A stretch of 64,000 bases of DNA from NCBI GenBank assembly GCA_900757715.1, contig CAAEOZ010000090.1, positions 5,395 through 69,394 on the forward strand, given 5' to 3'. Both the position numbers and the translations under genes were made by a program. Below are positions 51,640-59,661 of this stretch, piece after piece. This DNA comes from an uncultured Veillonella sp. GTDB lineage: Bacteria > Bacillota > Negativicutes > Veillonellales > Veillonellaceae. The notes beneath the pieces were generated by a model. The model was not told the origin of the DNA. It saw only the letters and a list, made by a program, of their open reading frames with translations, and searched no databases. Numbering within the stretch: position 1 is the stretch's first letter; each line of letters starts with the position of its first letter.

Positions 51640-54462
51640 GTGAGTACACTTATTAGAGATTATGAACGTTTTGCCAAGGAGGCAAATGAGATTTGTAAAG
51701 GTCGCGTATACACCGATCATTTACGTCGTTATGCATATGGCGTTGATGCGTCTTGCTATAGCTATTTACCAAAGGTAGTTGTTAAAGCTGAAGATGAACG
51801 AGAAGTAAGACGGCTTATTCGTTTGTGTCAACAATGTGGGACACCATTTACATTCCGTGCGGCCGGCTCCTCCTTGTCTGGTCAATGCTCCAGTGAAGAT
51901 GTGCTCATCGTATGTAATGATGGCTTCAAGAAAATGGAAGTTATCGATGATGGGAAAGCCTTAAAATGTGAATGCGGTGTTATCGGTTCCGATGCGAATG
52001 ATTTATTGAAACCGTACAATCGTAAAATTGGTCCAGATCCTGCAACGCTTGCCACAGCATTAGTAGGTGGTATCTTGAATAATAACTCCTCTGGTATGTG
52101 CTGTGGTACGGCGCAAAACTCTTATAAAACAATTCGGTCCATTCGCGTTGTGTTATTAGATGGCTCCATCCTTGATACGTCTGACCAAAAGAGTATTGAT
52201 CAATTCCTTAAAGAAAAACCTCAAATGGTAGAGGATATCTTACAATTGCGTAAGGATATTTTGGCCGATGAAGAATTGACACACTTGATTCATCACAAGT
52301 ATAAAATTAAAAATACCACAGGTTACGGCTTGAACTCTCTCGTTGATTTTGAAGATATTATCGATATCATTAATCACTTGTTCATTGGCTCTGAAGGTAC
52401 ATTGGGCTTTGTGTCCGAAGTTGTATATAACACGGTTGAAGACGTGCCTCATAAAGGCTGTGGACTCATGTTCTTTAGTACATTGAATGATGCATCCCTA
52501 GCGGTTGTAGCTTTGGCTAATATGGGCCGTGAAAAGGTTATTGCTGCGGAAATGATGGACTATCAGTCCTTGCGCGCTGTTCAAGCCTTAGATAATGTGC
52601 CTGACTTCGTTCGTGAAGTGCCTGAAGGCACGAGTGCCATCTTGTTCCAAACTGAAAGCTACACGAAAGAAACGGTTGATCAAAACTTGGCTTTCATTAA
52701 AGACAAGTTGAAAGATATCCCAACAGCCCTCCCAAGTCTTTACTCTCAAGACCCTGTAGAATACGATTCTTGGTGGGCTATCCGTAAAGGCATCTTGCCA
52801 ATCGTTGGTGGTCAACGTAGAAAAGGCACCACTGTTATTACAGAAGACGTATGCTTCCAAATCGAAGATTTCACTAAGGGTATCGAAATGATTACCGAAT
52901 TGTTCCACAAATACGATTTTGTAGACGGTGGTGTAATCTTTGGTCATGCTTTGTCTGGTAATGTTCACTTTAACATCACACCTGACTTCAGTGACCCTAA
53001 AGATACTAAGAATTTTGCTGATTTGGTAGAAGAAATGTCCGAACGCGTATCTGGTTTCGGTGGTTCTTTGAAAGCCGAACATGGTACAGGTCGCATGGTG
53101 GCACCATTTGTTGAAATGGAATGGGGCCGCAAAGCGTACGAAATCAATCGTCGCATCAAAGCCATCTTTGACCCTGAACGCATCTTGAATCCTGATGTTA
53201 TCATCACAGATGATCCAGATGTGTATAAGAAAAATCTTAAAGCTCAATGCGTTATCGATGATGCTTTTACAATCTGTATGGAATGTGGTTTCTGTGAAAA
53301 ACATTGTCCAAGCCGCAATTTAACATTGACTCCTCGTCAACGTATTGCATTGTTGCGTGAAACAAAACGCCTTGAAAACGAAGGCAATTTCACATTGGCT
53401 GCGGAACTTAAAAAAGGCTATGAATATTTTGGTGTAGATACCTGTGCTGCGTGCTCCATGTGTAAAGGTCTTTGCCCGCTCAGCATCGATACTGCTCAAA
53501 TTGCATTATCCATGCGCCGCATCGATCCTCCAGCACCGGAATTAGCTAAGAAGATTTACGATAATTTCCCTACTACACTTCAAATGGCTCGTGCCGGCGT
53601 AAGTCTCGAAGGTATTGCAGGTTCTATCGTTACACAAAAAGCGATTTCCAAGATTACAGAAGGCTTACATGGTGTAACAGGTATTACTCCGTACATTCCT
53701 AAGACTACACCTAAGGCCAATCGTTACAGATTGAGAAGCCGTATTAAACCGACTAATTTTGAAAAGGTTGTATACTTTAGTACTTGTGCGAACCGCGCCT
53801 TCAAACCTAATCAAGGTTACGACGATGAACGCAGCTTGCAACAAGTAGTGGAAAGCCTTTGCAACAAGGCCCATATCGATATTATCTACCCTCAACATAT
53901 CGAAAACCTCTGCTGTGGCTTGAGTTTTGAAAACTATGATGACGTTCATGAGCGCGCTGTTAAGGACTTACACGATGCATTGATGCAAGCATCTCAAAAC
54001 GGTAAATATCCAATCGTGATCGATCATAGTGCATGTTTCAACCATGCTTTCAAACACATGCCAGACTTAGAAATCAATGATATTTCTGAATTCTTGTGTA
54101 AATACGTTGTGCCTCATCTCGATATTGAAAAATGTGATGAACGGGTCATCGTACACAAACAATGTAAGATTAAATCCTTGAATAAATCTCAATATATTGA
54201 AGATTTGGCTCGTCTATGTACAGACCATGTATTCAACATTAAATCCTTTGCATGCGATGGCTTTGCAGGTCAAAAAGGGTTCTTTACACCAGAACTTAAC
54301 AAATGTGCTACCAAAGACCTTGCTGCTGAAATCGCTGAATACGGTGCAACACTAGGCGTAAGCTCCAGCTCTACCTGTGAAATCGGTCTTGGTGAAAATG
54401 GTGGCATCCCATTCGTTGGCGTTGCATTTTTATTAGATCGTTGTTCTAAGGCTAAGAAATAA
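51640..54462 (+). CDS. FAD/4Fe-4S D-lactate dehydrogenase (GlcD-GlcF-type fusion)
   Basis: Flavo-iron-sulfur dehydrogenase of 940 aa. The N-terminal half is a GlcD/Dld2-type FAD domain: PFTFRAAGSSLSGQ near residue 70, GPDPATLATALVGGILNNN near residue 130, and the C-terminal H-x-H-x-N-I-x-P and GGSLKAEHGTGRM segments. The second half has two 4Fe-4S sites (CMECGFCEKHCP near 545 and CAACSMCKGLCP near 601) and a CCG-type domain (ENLCCGLSFE near 765). It oxidises D-lactate (or glycolate) and gives electrons to a quinone or flavoprotein. For a Veillonella-like lactate user this is a key enzyme. GTG start after AGGAGG. Monocistronic. Confidence 0.92.
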   Translation: MSTLIRDYERFAKEANEICKGRVYTDHLRRYAYGVDASCYSYLPKVVVKAEDEREVRRLIRLCQQCGTPFTFRAAGSSLSGQCSSEDVLIVCNDGFKKMEVIDDGKALKCECGVIGSDANDLLKPYNRKIGPDPATLATALVGGILNNNSSGMCCGTAQNSYKTIRSIRVVLLDGSILDTSDQKSIDQFLKEKPQMVEDILQLRKDILADEELTHLIHHKYKIKNTTGYGLNSLVDFEDIIDIINHLFIGSEGTLGFVSEVVYNTVEDVPHKGCGLMFFSTLNDASLAVVALANMGREKVIAAEMMDYQSLRAVQALDNVPDFVREVPEGTSAILFQTESYTKETVDQNLAFIKDKLKDIPTALPSLYSQDPVEYDSWWAIRKGILPIVGGQRRKGTTVITEDVCFQIEDFTKGIEMITELFHKYDFVDGGVIFGHALSGNVHFNITPDFSDPKDTKNFADLVEEMSERVSGFGGSLKAEHGTGRMVAPFVEMEWGRKAYEINRRIKAIFDPERILNPDVIITDDPDVYKKNLKAQCVIDDAFTICMECGFCEKHCPSRNLTLTPRQRIALLRETKRLENEGNFTLAAELKKGYEYFGVDTCAACSMCKGLCPLSIDTAQIALSMRRIDPPAPELAKKIYDNFPTTLQMARAGVSLEGIAGSIVTQKAISKITEGLHGVTGITPYIPKTTPKANRYRLRSRIKPTNFEKVVYFSTCANRAFKPNQGYDDERSLQQVVESLCNKAHIDIIYPQHIENLCCGLSFENYDDVHERAVKDLHDALMQASQNGKYPIVIDHSACFNHAFKHMPDLEINDISEFLCKYVVPHLDIEKCDERVIVHKQCKIKSLNKSQYIEDLARLCTDHVFNIKSFACDGFAGQKGFFTPELNKCATKDLAAEIAEYGATLGVSSSSTCEIGLGENGGIPFVGVAFLLDRCSKAKK

Positions 54463-54638
54463 GTCTTATATATCTATTGCTATTTAGGTTAACGTTGCTA
54501 GTAGTTTATGTTAAAGTAACTGGTAGTTTATATTAATGCTGCTTTAATATTGCTCGCAAATTATGTTAAAACTAGTAATAGTTTTTTAGGGGTTTTATGA
54601 GATTTATTGCTAATTCTTTATTTTTCTAAAAAATGTGG
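54463..54638. other. AT-rich spacer
   Basis: Short imperfect direct repeats of GTAGTTTATGTTAA-like sequence (54497-54570) but no supported gene or terminator. Confidence 0.4.
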
Positions 54639-54720
54639 TATACTAAACGTAGGTAGTAGAGTGTATGAAATTACCTGCAATATAACCAAAAAAAAGGACG
54701 AGTGGCAGCTCGTCCTTTTT
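54639..54720 (+). ncRNA. Antitoxin RNA of the Fst/Ldr-like locus
   Basis: Extended -10 promoter (TGGTATACT, TATACT at 54639-54644) drives a short RNA of about 70 bases ending at the bidirectional terminator AAAAAGGACGAG/CTCGTCCTTTTT (54691-54720). It carries GTAGGTAGT (54649-54657) and CCTGCAATATA (54674-54684). Both recur in the toxin gene (54759-54767 and 54827-54837), so this RNA is complementary to the toxin mRNA at its start codon and inside its coding region. Confidence 0.7.
54691..54720. terminator. Shared bidirectional terminator of toxin and antitoxin RNA
   Basis: 12-bp perfect stem with A- and T-runs on both strands. Confidence 0.9.
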
Positions 54721-54725
54721 CTTGC

Positions 54726-54833
54726 TTATTTTTTGTTTTTATTGTTAAGCCAGTAGCTGTAGGTAGTTACAACTAAGGCAACAATAATAGGGGCAAGCAA
54801 GGTGCCCCAGAGTGCATAAAACAGCTCCTGCAA
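54726..54833 (-). CDS. Fst/Ldr-family type I toxin
   Basis: Unlisted 35-aa peptide on the minus strand. It begins with TTG after AGGAGG (minus, 54841-54846). The sequence starts MQELFYALWGTLLAPIIVAL and ends with YWLNNKNKK. The A-P-I-h-x-A/G-h core followed by a Trp and a basic tail is the signature of Fst/Ldr type I toxins. The ribosome site is held in an ACCTCC/GGAGGT hairpin (54840-54856). A -10 TATAAT is at 54864-54869 on the minus strand. It probably inserts into the membrane when the antitoxin RNA is lost. Confidence 0.8.
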   Translation of the reverse strand: MQELFYALWGTLLAPIIVALVVTTYSYWLNNKNKK

Positions 54834-54967
54834 TATACCACCTCCTTTCGGGAGGTATTTCATATTATATCATCATGCTATGGAGTCTAGTATATGATTA
54901 AATATCGAGTCTTACATATGATTTAAATATGGAGACTTGCATAGGATTTAAGAATGGAGAATTCTGA

Positions 54968-55627
54968 ATGAAGAAAATTATACTTTTCTTTCTTTTAATA
55001 ACAGCCCTTACGGGATGTGGATTGAATCAAAATACGAGTAGTAACAATGGGAATGGCAATAAAACAGAATCAAATGCAATTAGTTCCGCTACTGCAACAG
55101 GCTCCTCTACATCTGGTGCGGAAAATAGTAAAGCTGTTAAGCAAGATGACCATCTAATTACAGCAAAGCAAGCCTTATCCGCTGGTGAGTATGCGAAAGC
55201 CATAGAAGAAGCTAACATATCCATTAAGGACAATGCTAATAATGCAGAAGCCTATTCTGTACGGGGCTTTGCAACAGCATTAAACGGTGATGCGGCTAAA
55301 GGTTTGACAGATACTAAGAAGGCTTATGATTTAGATCCTAACAATGTGACTAATTACTATAACATGGCCATGGTCTATAAGCTACAAGGTCAGTTAGATG
55401 ATTCTAAACAATGGTTTGAAAAGGTATTAGAAAAGGACCCTAGTAACACCTGGTCTGTGTATGGTATTGCTACCATTTATGCAGACCAAGGAGACGATAC
55501 TAAGGCCCTTGATTGGCTAGAAAAGGCTATAAAAATTGATCCTTCTGTAAAAGCTGTTGCAGCCGAACAAGACCATTTTGAACGCTTTCACAATAACGGA
55601 CGATTTAAAACATTAGTTGGATTATAG
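54968..55627 (+). CDS. TPR-repeat lipoprotein
   Basis: Lipoprotein of 219 aa. Leader KKIILFFLLITALTGC has a perfect LTGC lipobox, followed by a Ser/Asn/Thr-rich linker to about residue 60. The rest has about four tetratricopeptide repeats (HLITAKQALSAGEYAKAIEE; NNAEAYSVRGFATALNGDAA; NVTNYYNMAMVYKLQGQLDD; NTWSVYGIATIYADQGDDTK). It is a scaffold-type periplasmic or surface lipoprotein; the partner is unknown. The start follows GGAGA with a short gap to the ATG. A doubtful 70-aa frame follows immediately. Confidence 0.88.
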   Translation: MKKIILFFLLITALTGCGLNQNTSSNNGNGNKTESNAISSATATGSSTSGAENSKAVKQDDHLITAKQALSAGEYAKAIEEANISIKDNANNAEAYSVRGFATALNGDAAKGLTDTKKAYDLDPNNVTNYYNMAMVYKLQGQLDDSKQWFEKVLEKDPSNTWSVYGIATIYADQGDDTKALDWLEKAIKIDPSVKAVAAEQDHFERFHNNGRFKTLVGL

Positions 55628-55629
55628 AT

Positions 55630-55842
55630 ATGGATGTGAAAGTTCCATTTTTTGTGAAGCATCTCTCCGTATATATGGCAACATTAGAGGATTGTCATAG
55701 CGTATGGTTTGATGTGTTATATGTACTAAAATTTATTGCTCTATTTCGTAACGATTCTGTGGATGCTTTGCATCATGTACCTCACTTTACCAGTTATTTT
55801 ATGGACAGTAGCTCTATTTTGGCTGAGCAATTGATGATGTAA
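55630..55842 (+). CDS. Doubtful small ORF
   Basis: A 70-codon frame starting two bases after the TPR gene stop. No ribosome site fits, and the product (MDVKVPFFVKHLSVYMATLE at its start) is not recognised. It ends against the convergent hicB gene. It may be a chance frame or the remnant of a gene fragment. Confidence 0.25.
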   Translation: MDVKVPFFVKHLSVYMATLEDCHSVWFDVLYVLKFIALFRNDSVDALHHVPHFTSYFMDSSSILAEQLMM

Positions 55843-55843
55843 A

Positions 55844-56221
55844 TTACATTGTTTTCTCTACTAATGCTTCTTGTAGAATTTGAGAAAAGTTAATTCCTTT
55901 AGCTAATGCTCTATCGTTTAGCCAGGCAGGAATCGTTAGGGTTTTCTTTACGGATTTACTGTTTTTAGCTAAATCAATATCTGTTTGAACTAATGTAGGA
56001 TATGTTGTTTCGGTACATGGTAAGCTGCGAATAGATGTGGGGGTAGGTAGAGTTTGTCCATCTTCTAAAGCACCTAATATATAGAGCTCCATAGCCTCTT
56101 GTGCATTGGTTATTAATTCTGTTAGTGTTGAGCCGGTGCTACTAGTGTATTCGAGATCGGGAAATTCAGCCCAGAAACCATCGGCATCGTCATGGATTAT
56201 AGCAGGGTATATAAATTTCAT
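55844..56221 (-). CDS. hicB: HicB-type antitoxin
   Basis: HicB antitoxin of 125 aa. The N-terminal domain has the partially degraded RNase H-like fold (MKFIYPAIIHDDADGFWAEF, then STLTELITNAQEAMELYILG). A C-terminal ribbon-helix-helix-like DNA-binding part (VKKTLTIPAWLNDRALAKG) follows. It inhibits HicA and probably represses its own operon. It lies downstream of hicA, 9 bases away, with a GGAGG ribosome site overlapping the intergenic space. Confidence 0.92.
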   Translation of the reverse strand: MKFIYPAIIHDDADGFWAEFPDLEYTSSTGSTLTELITNAQEAMELYILGALEDGQTLPTPTSIRSLPCTETTYPTLVQTDIDLAKNSKSVKKTLTIPAWLNDRALAKGINFSQILQEALVEKTM

Positions 56222-56230
56222 AGGGCCTCC

Positions 56231-56407
56231 TTATTTTAGTCCTGTTCGTTTTAGAATAGCATGTAATAAACCTGTAGGAACATCTTTTTCGTGTACGGCA
56301 ATGACTTCCACTTGATCATCTTTTTTCAAACGATGATGACTACCGCATTGCCGTACATCCTTCCAACCATTTTGTAGAAGTAGTTTAAGCAAATCTTTAT
56401 CCTTCAT
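56231..56407 (-). CDS. hicA: HicA-type mRNA interferase toxin
   Basis: HicA toxin with a double-stranded-RNA-binding-like fold, 58 aa from ATG at 56407. The motif GSHHRLKK contains the catalytic histidine, preceded by LLKLLLQNGWKDVRQ, the family helix. A longer upstream frame exists, but AAAGGAGA supports this start and 58 aa is the normal length. Together with HicB it is a type II toxin-antitoxin pair. Complete and probably functional. Confidence 0.92.
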   Translation of the reverse strand: MKDKDLLKLLLQNGWKDVRQCGSHHRLKKDDQVEVIAVHEKDVPTGLLHAILKRTGLK

Positions 56408-56420
56408 AGGTTCTCCTTTC

Positions 56421-56449
56421 ACTATAACACGTATATACGTGTTATACAA
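56421..56449 (-). promoter_or_regulatory. hicAB promoter with operator in the spacer
   Basis: Minus strand: TTGTAT (56444-56449), 17-base spacer, TATAGT (56421-56426). A 22-base perfect palindrome (arms ATAACACGTAT and ATACGTGTTAT, 56424-56445) fills the spacer, ideal for repression. Confidence 0.8.
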
Positions 56450-56626
56450 TGGATAGGCGTATAGTTTATTCATTTGTAGTCTAGCATCGTTTGTATCATT
56501 ATAGTGGTGACTATTGGTCACCTATGTTCCTATTAGTCACTTGACAATATAGTTTTGTATAATGAATAGCATGAATTGAATAAATAGGGATAAGAGGTAA
56601 ATTAAATAAGTGTAATATTAGTGTGT

Positions 56627-56670
56627 AAAAAAGCTGTATCAAATGGTAATGTCATTTGATACAGCTTTTT
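56627..56670. terminator. Terminator, duplicate 1
   Basis: AAAAAGCTGTATCAAATG pairs with CATTTGATACAGCTTTTT. Nearly identical to the terminator at 58071, as part of the rarD duplication. Confidence 0.85.
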
Positions 56671-56680
56671 GTATAGCTAA

Positions 56681-57031
56681 TTATTTCGTTTGCTTTGGTT
56701 GATTGGACATGGTGTATATGGCAAGTGCTATCCAAATACAGGAGAAGGCAATGATGTTTGGTATATCAAAGCTTTCTTCAAAATAGAAAATAGATAGTAA
56801 AAATATAATTGTAGGAGCTAAATATTGAAGAAAGCCTAGTAGGTTGAGTGGTAATAGTTGAGCTCCGTAGGAGAAAAGGATAAAAGGAACTGCTGTAGTT
56901 AAACCACAGCCCATGAGGAGCAAAGCAGTGTACCAGTCTGTGCTAAAATAAGACCAAGAGGTAGTATCGAAGACAGTTGTGTATAGCAAGGCTAGCGGTG
57001 TTAAGAGCCAAGCTTCAACGGCACCTAGCAC
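56681..57031 (-). pseudogene. Truncated rarD duplicate (C-terminal third)
   Basis: Encodes only the last 110 or so residues of a RarD/EamA transporter: EAWLLTPLALLYTT, YGAQLLPLNLLGFLQYL and YFEESFDIPNIIAF. These match the gene at 58131 at most positions. The N-terminal two thirds is missing and no proper start or ribosome site is visible. With its duplicated terminator it forms the left copy of a segmental duplication flanking the lipoprotein gene at 57155. It should be inactive. Confidence 0.85.
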
Positions 57032-57154
57032 TACCTATTCATTTTAGTTATCAAATATGATCTTTATATATTAATCCTATTCATAAAAATCATATTAGTA
57101 TATAATTAATATGTATAAATTAGGTTGTGTATTGATGAAAGGAGAGGATTCATC

Positions 57155-58054
57155 ATGAAACCATTTGGTAAAAGGGTAGCAATGGCTGTGTTGTGTGCGG
57201 CGACATTAACATCACCTTTATTGTTGAGCGGTTGTAGTATGTCAGAGTTATGGCAGGGTACTGAACAGAGCCGTAAGGAAATTGCGCAACGGTCTGAGCA
57301 AGATCAGGTGCAGTTATTTAATCAATATGTGAAAGCTGTAAGCCGATACAATCGCATGGCTGTAATGTTTGATTATGCGAATACGCCAACTCTTAATGAG
57401 TTAAAAGCTGGGCAGCATTTAACTGTTTTTAATGCGCCGAACTTTAAGCAGCTACAAAAAGAATTAGAAGAGGCTAAGCAAGCTGGTATTCCTTATGATG
57501 AAATGAAGGAGCCTTTAGATAAGTTGCTTTCAAAATTGAACGAAATTACACCGGTGGCCGAAGAGCTCGATGCATACTATAAATCTAAAGGGTATACCAC
57601 AGATAACTATGCTAAGGAGCAACAATTAGGTCCTAAATATGTTCAATTGTATGAACAATTTGTTCCTGTTTATGCTGACTTTGATAATGTTATGCATAAA
57701 ATCAATACGGAGCGCTTGCAACAACGGTTACAACAATTGCGTGATGTAGGCAAGAAAAATGCAGCTGCAGCACAAGAGGTTCATTTGCGACTTACTGCGG
57801 TCCTAGAAAAGATTGATAGTGAAAAACAACTAGATGTAAATGCTATCAATCAAGAGTTGCAAGCTATTGGTGATGTATCAAATGGCATTACTAGTCCTAA
57901 GTATGATTCTGTTAAGACTTCTGTAAACTCTACAATTGGTGCAATTCGTACCTATATGGGATCAAAACAAGATAACGACTATAATCGTATGATTGAGGCC
58001 TATAACCATTATATTTCTAATATGAATACGACCAATATGAATGAGTTAGATTAA
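57155..58054 (+). CDS. Lipoprotein of the DUF3829-like type
   Basis: Lipoprotein of 299 aa. Leader FGKRVAMAVLCAATLTSPLL ends LSGC (lipobox). The mature part is mostly alpha-helical and coiled-coil-like (QFNQYVKAVSRYNRM-like start; KNAAAAQEVHLRLTAVLEKI near 215) and resembles DUF3829 lipoproteins, a family of unknown function. No enzyme motif was seen. ATG 57155 follows AAAGGAGAGG. The gene lies between the two rarD copies on the opposite strand, and its right end runs into the duplicated terminator. Confidence 0.75.
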   Translation: MKPFGKRVAMAVLCAATLTSPLLLSGCSMSELWQGTEQSRKEIAQRSEQDQVQLFNQYVKAVSRYNRMAVMFDYANTPTLNELKAGQHLTVFNAPNFKQLQKELEEAKQAGIPYDEMKEPLDKLLSKLNEITPVAEELDAYYKSKGYTTDNYAKEQQLGPKYVQLYEQFVPVYADFDNVMHKINTERLQQRLQQLRDVGKKNAAAAQEVHLRLTAVLEKIDSEKQLDVNAINQELQAIGDVSNGITSPKYDSVKTSVNSTIGAIRTYMGSKQDNDYNRMIEAYNHYISNMNTTNMNELD

Positions 58055-58070
58055 TAAGTCTATATAAAAG

Positions 58071-58112
58071 AAAGCTGTATCAAATGAGAATGTCATTTGA
58101 TACAGCTTTTTA
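58071..58112. terminator. Terminator, duplicate 2
   Basis: AAAGCTGTATCAAATG pairs with CATTTGATACAGCTTT. Same sequence as the one at 56627. Confidence 0.85.
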
Positions 58113-58130
58113 GTTGATATACGATATATC

Positions 58131-59027
58131 TTACTTTTTTAGGCTAATGCGCGTTGTAATTTGGCTTGATAAGGAGAATAATACTAAGGCTATCCAGATA
58201 CAACCGAAGGCGATCATTTGTGGTGTGCCAAAGCTTTCACCAAAGTAAAAGATGGCTAGCAACAAGGCAATGGTAGGGGATACATATTGCAGGAAGCCTA
58301 GTAGGTTGAGCGGCAATAGTTGCGCACCATAGGAGAATAGCACCAATGGAACAGATGTAGTTAGACCGCAGGCTATGAGCAGCATGGAGGTATACCAGTC
58401 TGTGCCGAAATAAGACCACACTGTATTATCGATCATGGTCGTATATAGTAAGGCTAGCGGTGTTAATAGCCAGGCCTCAAAGGCGATGCTCGTAAAGGGA
58501 GAGATGAGTAGTTTCTTTTTTACGGCCCCATAAAGACCGAAGGAAACGGCGAGGATCATCGATACTAACGGCAAGGATCCTACTTGATAGGTGAGTAAGG
58601 CGATGCCGATGGTAGCGATGAGGACACTCAGCTTTTTCGGTATAGATAGAACCTCTTTAAATAGGATGACACCTAATACTACATTGAAGAGTGGGTTGAT
58701 GTAATAGCCAAGGCTCGTGTTCATAACTTGATTATTGGCGATGGCCCAAATGTAGGTGAACCAGTTTACGCTGATGATGACTGCCGCAACTAAAAGTAGG
58801 AATAGTTGTGAACGTTGTTCTTTTAGTAATTGAAAGTCCTTTTTGAATTGTTTAAAATGTAGGCCAAATACAACGATCGCCATGCAAATACCTGACCAGA
58901 TAATGCGTTGTGCCAGTATATTATACGGTGAAACATGGTTTAATAATGCCCAATATAGAGGGAGTAAGCCCCAAATTATATAACAACTAAGGGCTGTGAT
59001 TAACCCTTTTTTACTTGTATGGTCCAT
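58131..59027 (-). CDS. rarD: RarD-type EamA transporter
   Basis: Integral membrane protein of 298 aa with ten predicted helices in two EamA halves. RarD features are YIIWGLLPLYWALLNHVSPY near the start, IIWSGICMAIVVFG, and NWFTYIWAIANNQVMNTSLGYY in the middle. It belongs to the drug/metabolite transporter superfamily; the substrate is not known. The start at 59027 follows GAGGAGG; a longer frame would begin 7 codons upstream. The truncated copy at 56681 derives from this gene or from a shared ancestor. Confidence 0.9.
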   Translation of the reverse strand: MDHTSKKGLITALSCYIIWGLLPLYWALLNHVSPYNILAQRIIWSGICMAIVVFGLHFKQFKKDFQLLKEQRSQLFLLLVAAVIISVNWFTYIWAIANNQVMNTSLGYYINPLFNVVLGVILFKEVLSIPKKLSVLIATIGIALLTYQVGSLPLVSMILAVSFGLYGAVKKKLLISPFTSIAFEAWLLTPLALLYTTMIDNTVWSYFGTDWYTSMLLIACGLTTSVPLVLFSYGAQLLPLNLLGFLQYVSPTIALLLAIFYFGESFGTPQMIAFGCIWIALVLFSLSSQITTRISLKK

Positions 59028-59155
59028 AATGCCTCCTCGTGATAGCACTTATTATATCATTAATTCTTAAATTCTTAACCCATGCATTTTAGTTATTACA
59101 TATGATTTTCAGTTATAACTTTGATTTTGGCACTTATGATTAAATGTTATGTTCA

Positions 59156-59185
59156 TTGACTTTGTGCATATTGTTACACTATATT
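59156..59185 (+). promoter_or_regulatory. Promoter of the riboswitch-mutAB operon
   Basis: TTGACT (59156-59161), 18-base spacer, TATATT (59180-59185), directly before the cobalamin riboswitch. Confidence 0.65.
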
Positions 59186-59204
59186 GGACTTAGAACAACG
59201 AATA

Positions 59205-59375
59205 TAGAGAATAGGTGTCGTAAGACTTAATAGAGAAATCGGTATAAGCCGATGCGGTCCCGCCACTGTAAGGATGAGCCTGCTTTCATATATGTCACTG
59301 GAGTAATCTGGGAAGGCGAAAGCGAGGTGATGATCCCGAGCCAGGAGAACTGCCTATTTGATAATCACCGTTATG
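59205..59375 (+). promoter_or_regulatory. Cobalamin riboswitch
   Basis: Shows the conserved core of the B12 riboswitch: CGGTCCCGCCACTGTA (P3-P4 region with GCCACTG), GGGAAGGCGAAAGCG, and GAGCCAGGAGAACTGCC near its 3' end. The last is the classical B12 box form. It probably binds adenosylcobalamin and controls downstream transcription through the hairpin at 59452. Confidence 0.9.
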
Positions 59376-59451
59376 TACCTACGAGCGATAGGAAGGGGAT
59401 TGGGGTATGCTGTCTACAGTATTTTTTAGTGTACCTTTCAATAAGAAACCT

Positions 59452-59482
59452 TACGTGTCACTTTAGGTGGCACGTTTTTTAT
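59452..59482 (+). terminator. Expression-platform terminator of the cobalamin riboswitch
   Basis: ACGTGTCAC pairs with GTGGCACGT with one mismatch, followed by TTTTTT, in the leader of mutA. Confidence 0.75.
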
Positions 59483-59661
59483 TGCCCTTAGAGTGGATGT
59501 TGAGTATATGCGTCAAGTTTTATAGACATTAAACCGATGGACACATTTTGAGGTTGATGTGGTCCAATAAGATAAAGCTCGAGTGATTCATATATCTAAC
59601 AATTCACAGGTACGGTGCGCTGTTTCTCGGTATGGTTTCGAGTTGAAAAGGAGGCACATAT

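Noticed and set aside
52588..53304. 238-codon minus-strand frame inside the lactate dehydrogenase gene
   Set aside because: Antisense shadow of a strongly coding frame with recognisable Fe-S and FAD motifs.
59252..59491. 79-codon frame over the riboswitch
   Set aside because: Lies within the cobalamin riboswitch and its terminator; the RNA motifs explain the sequence.
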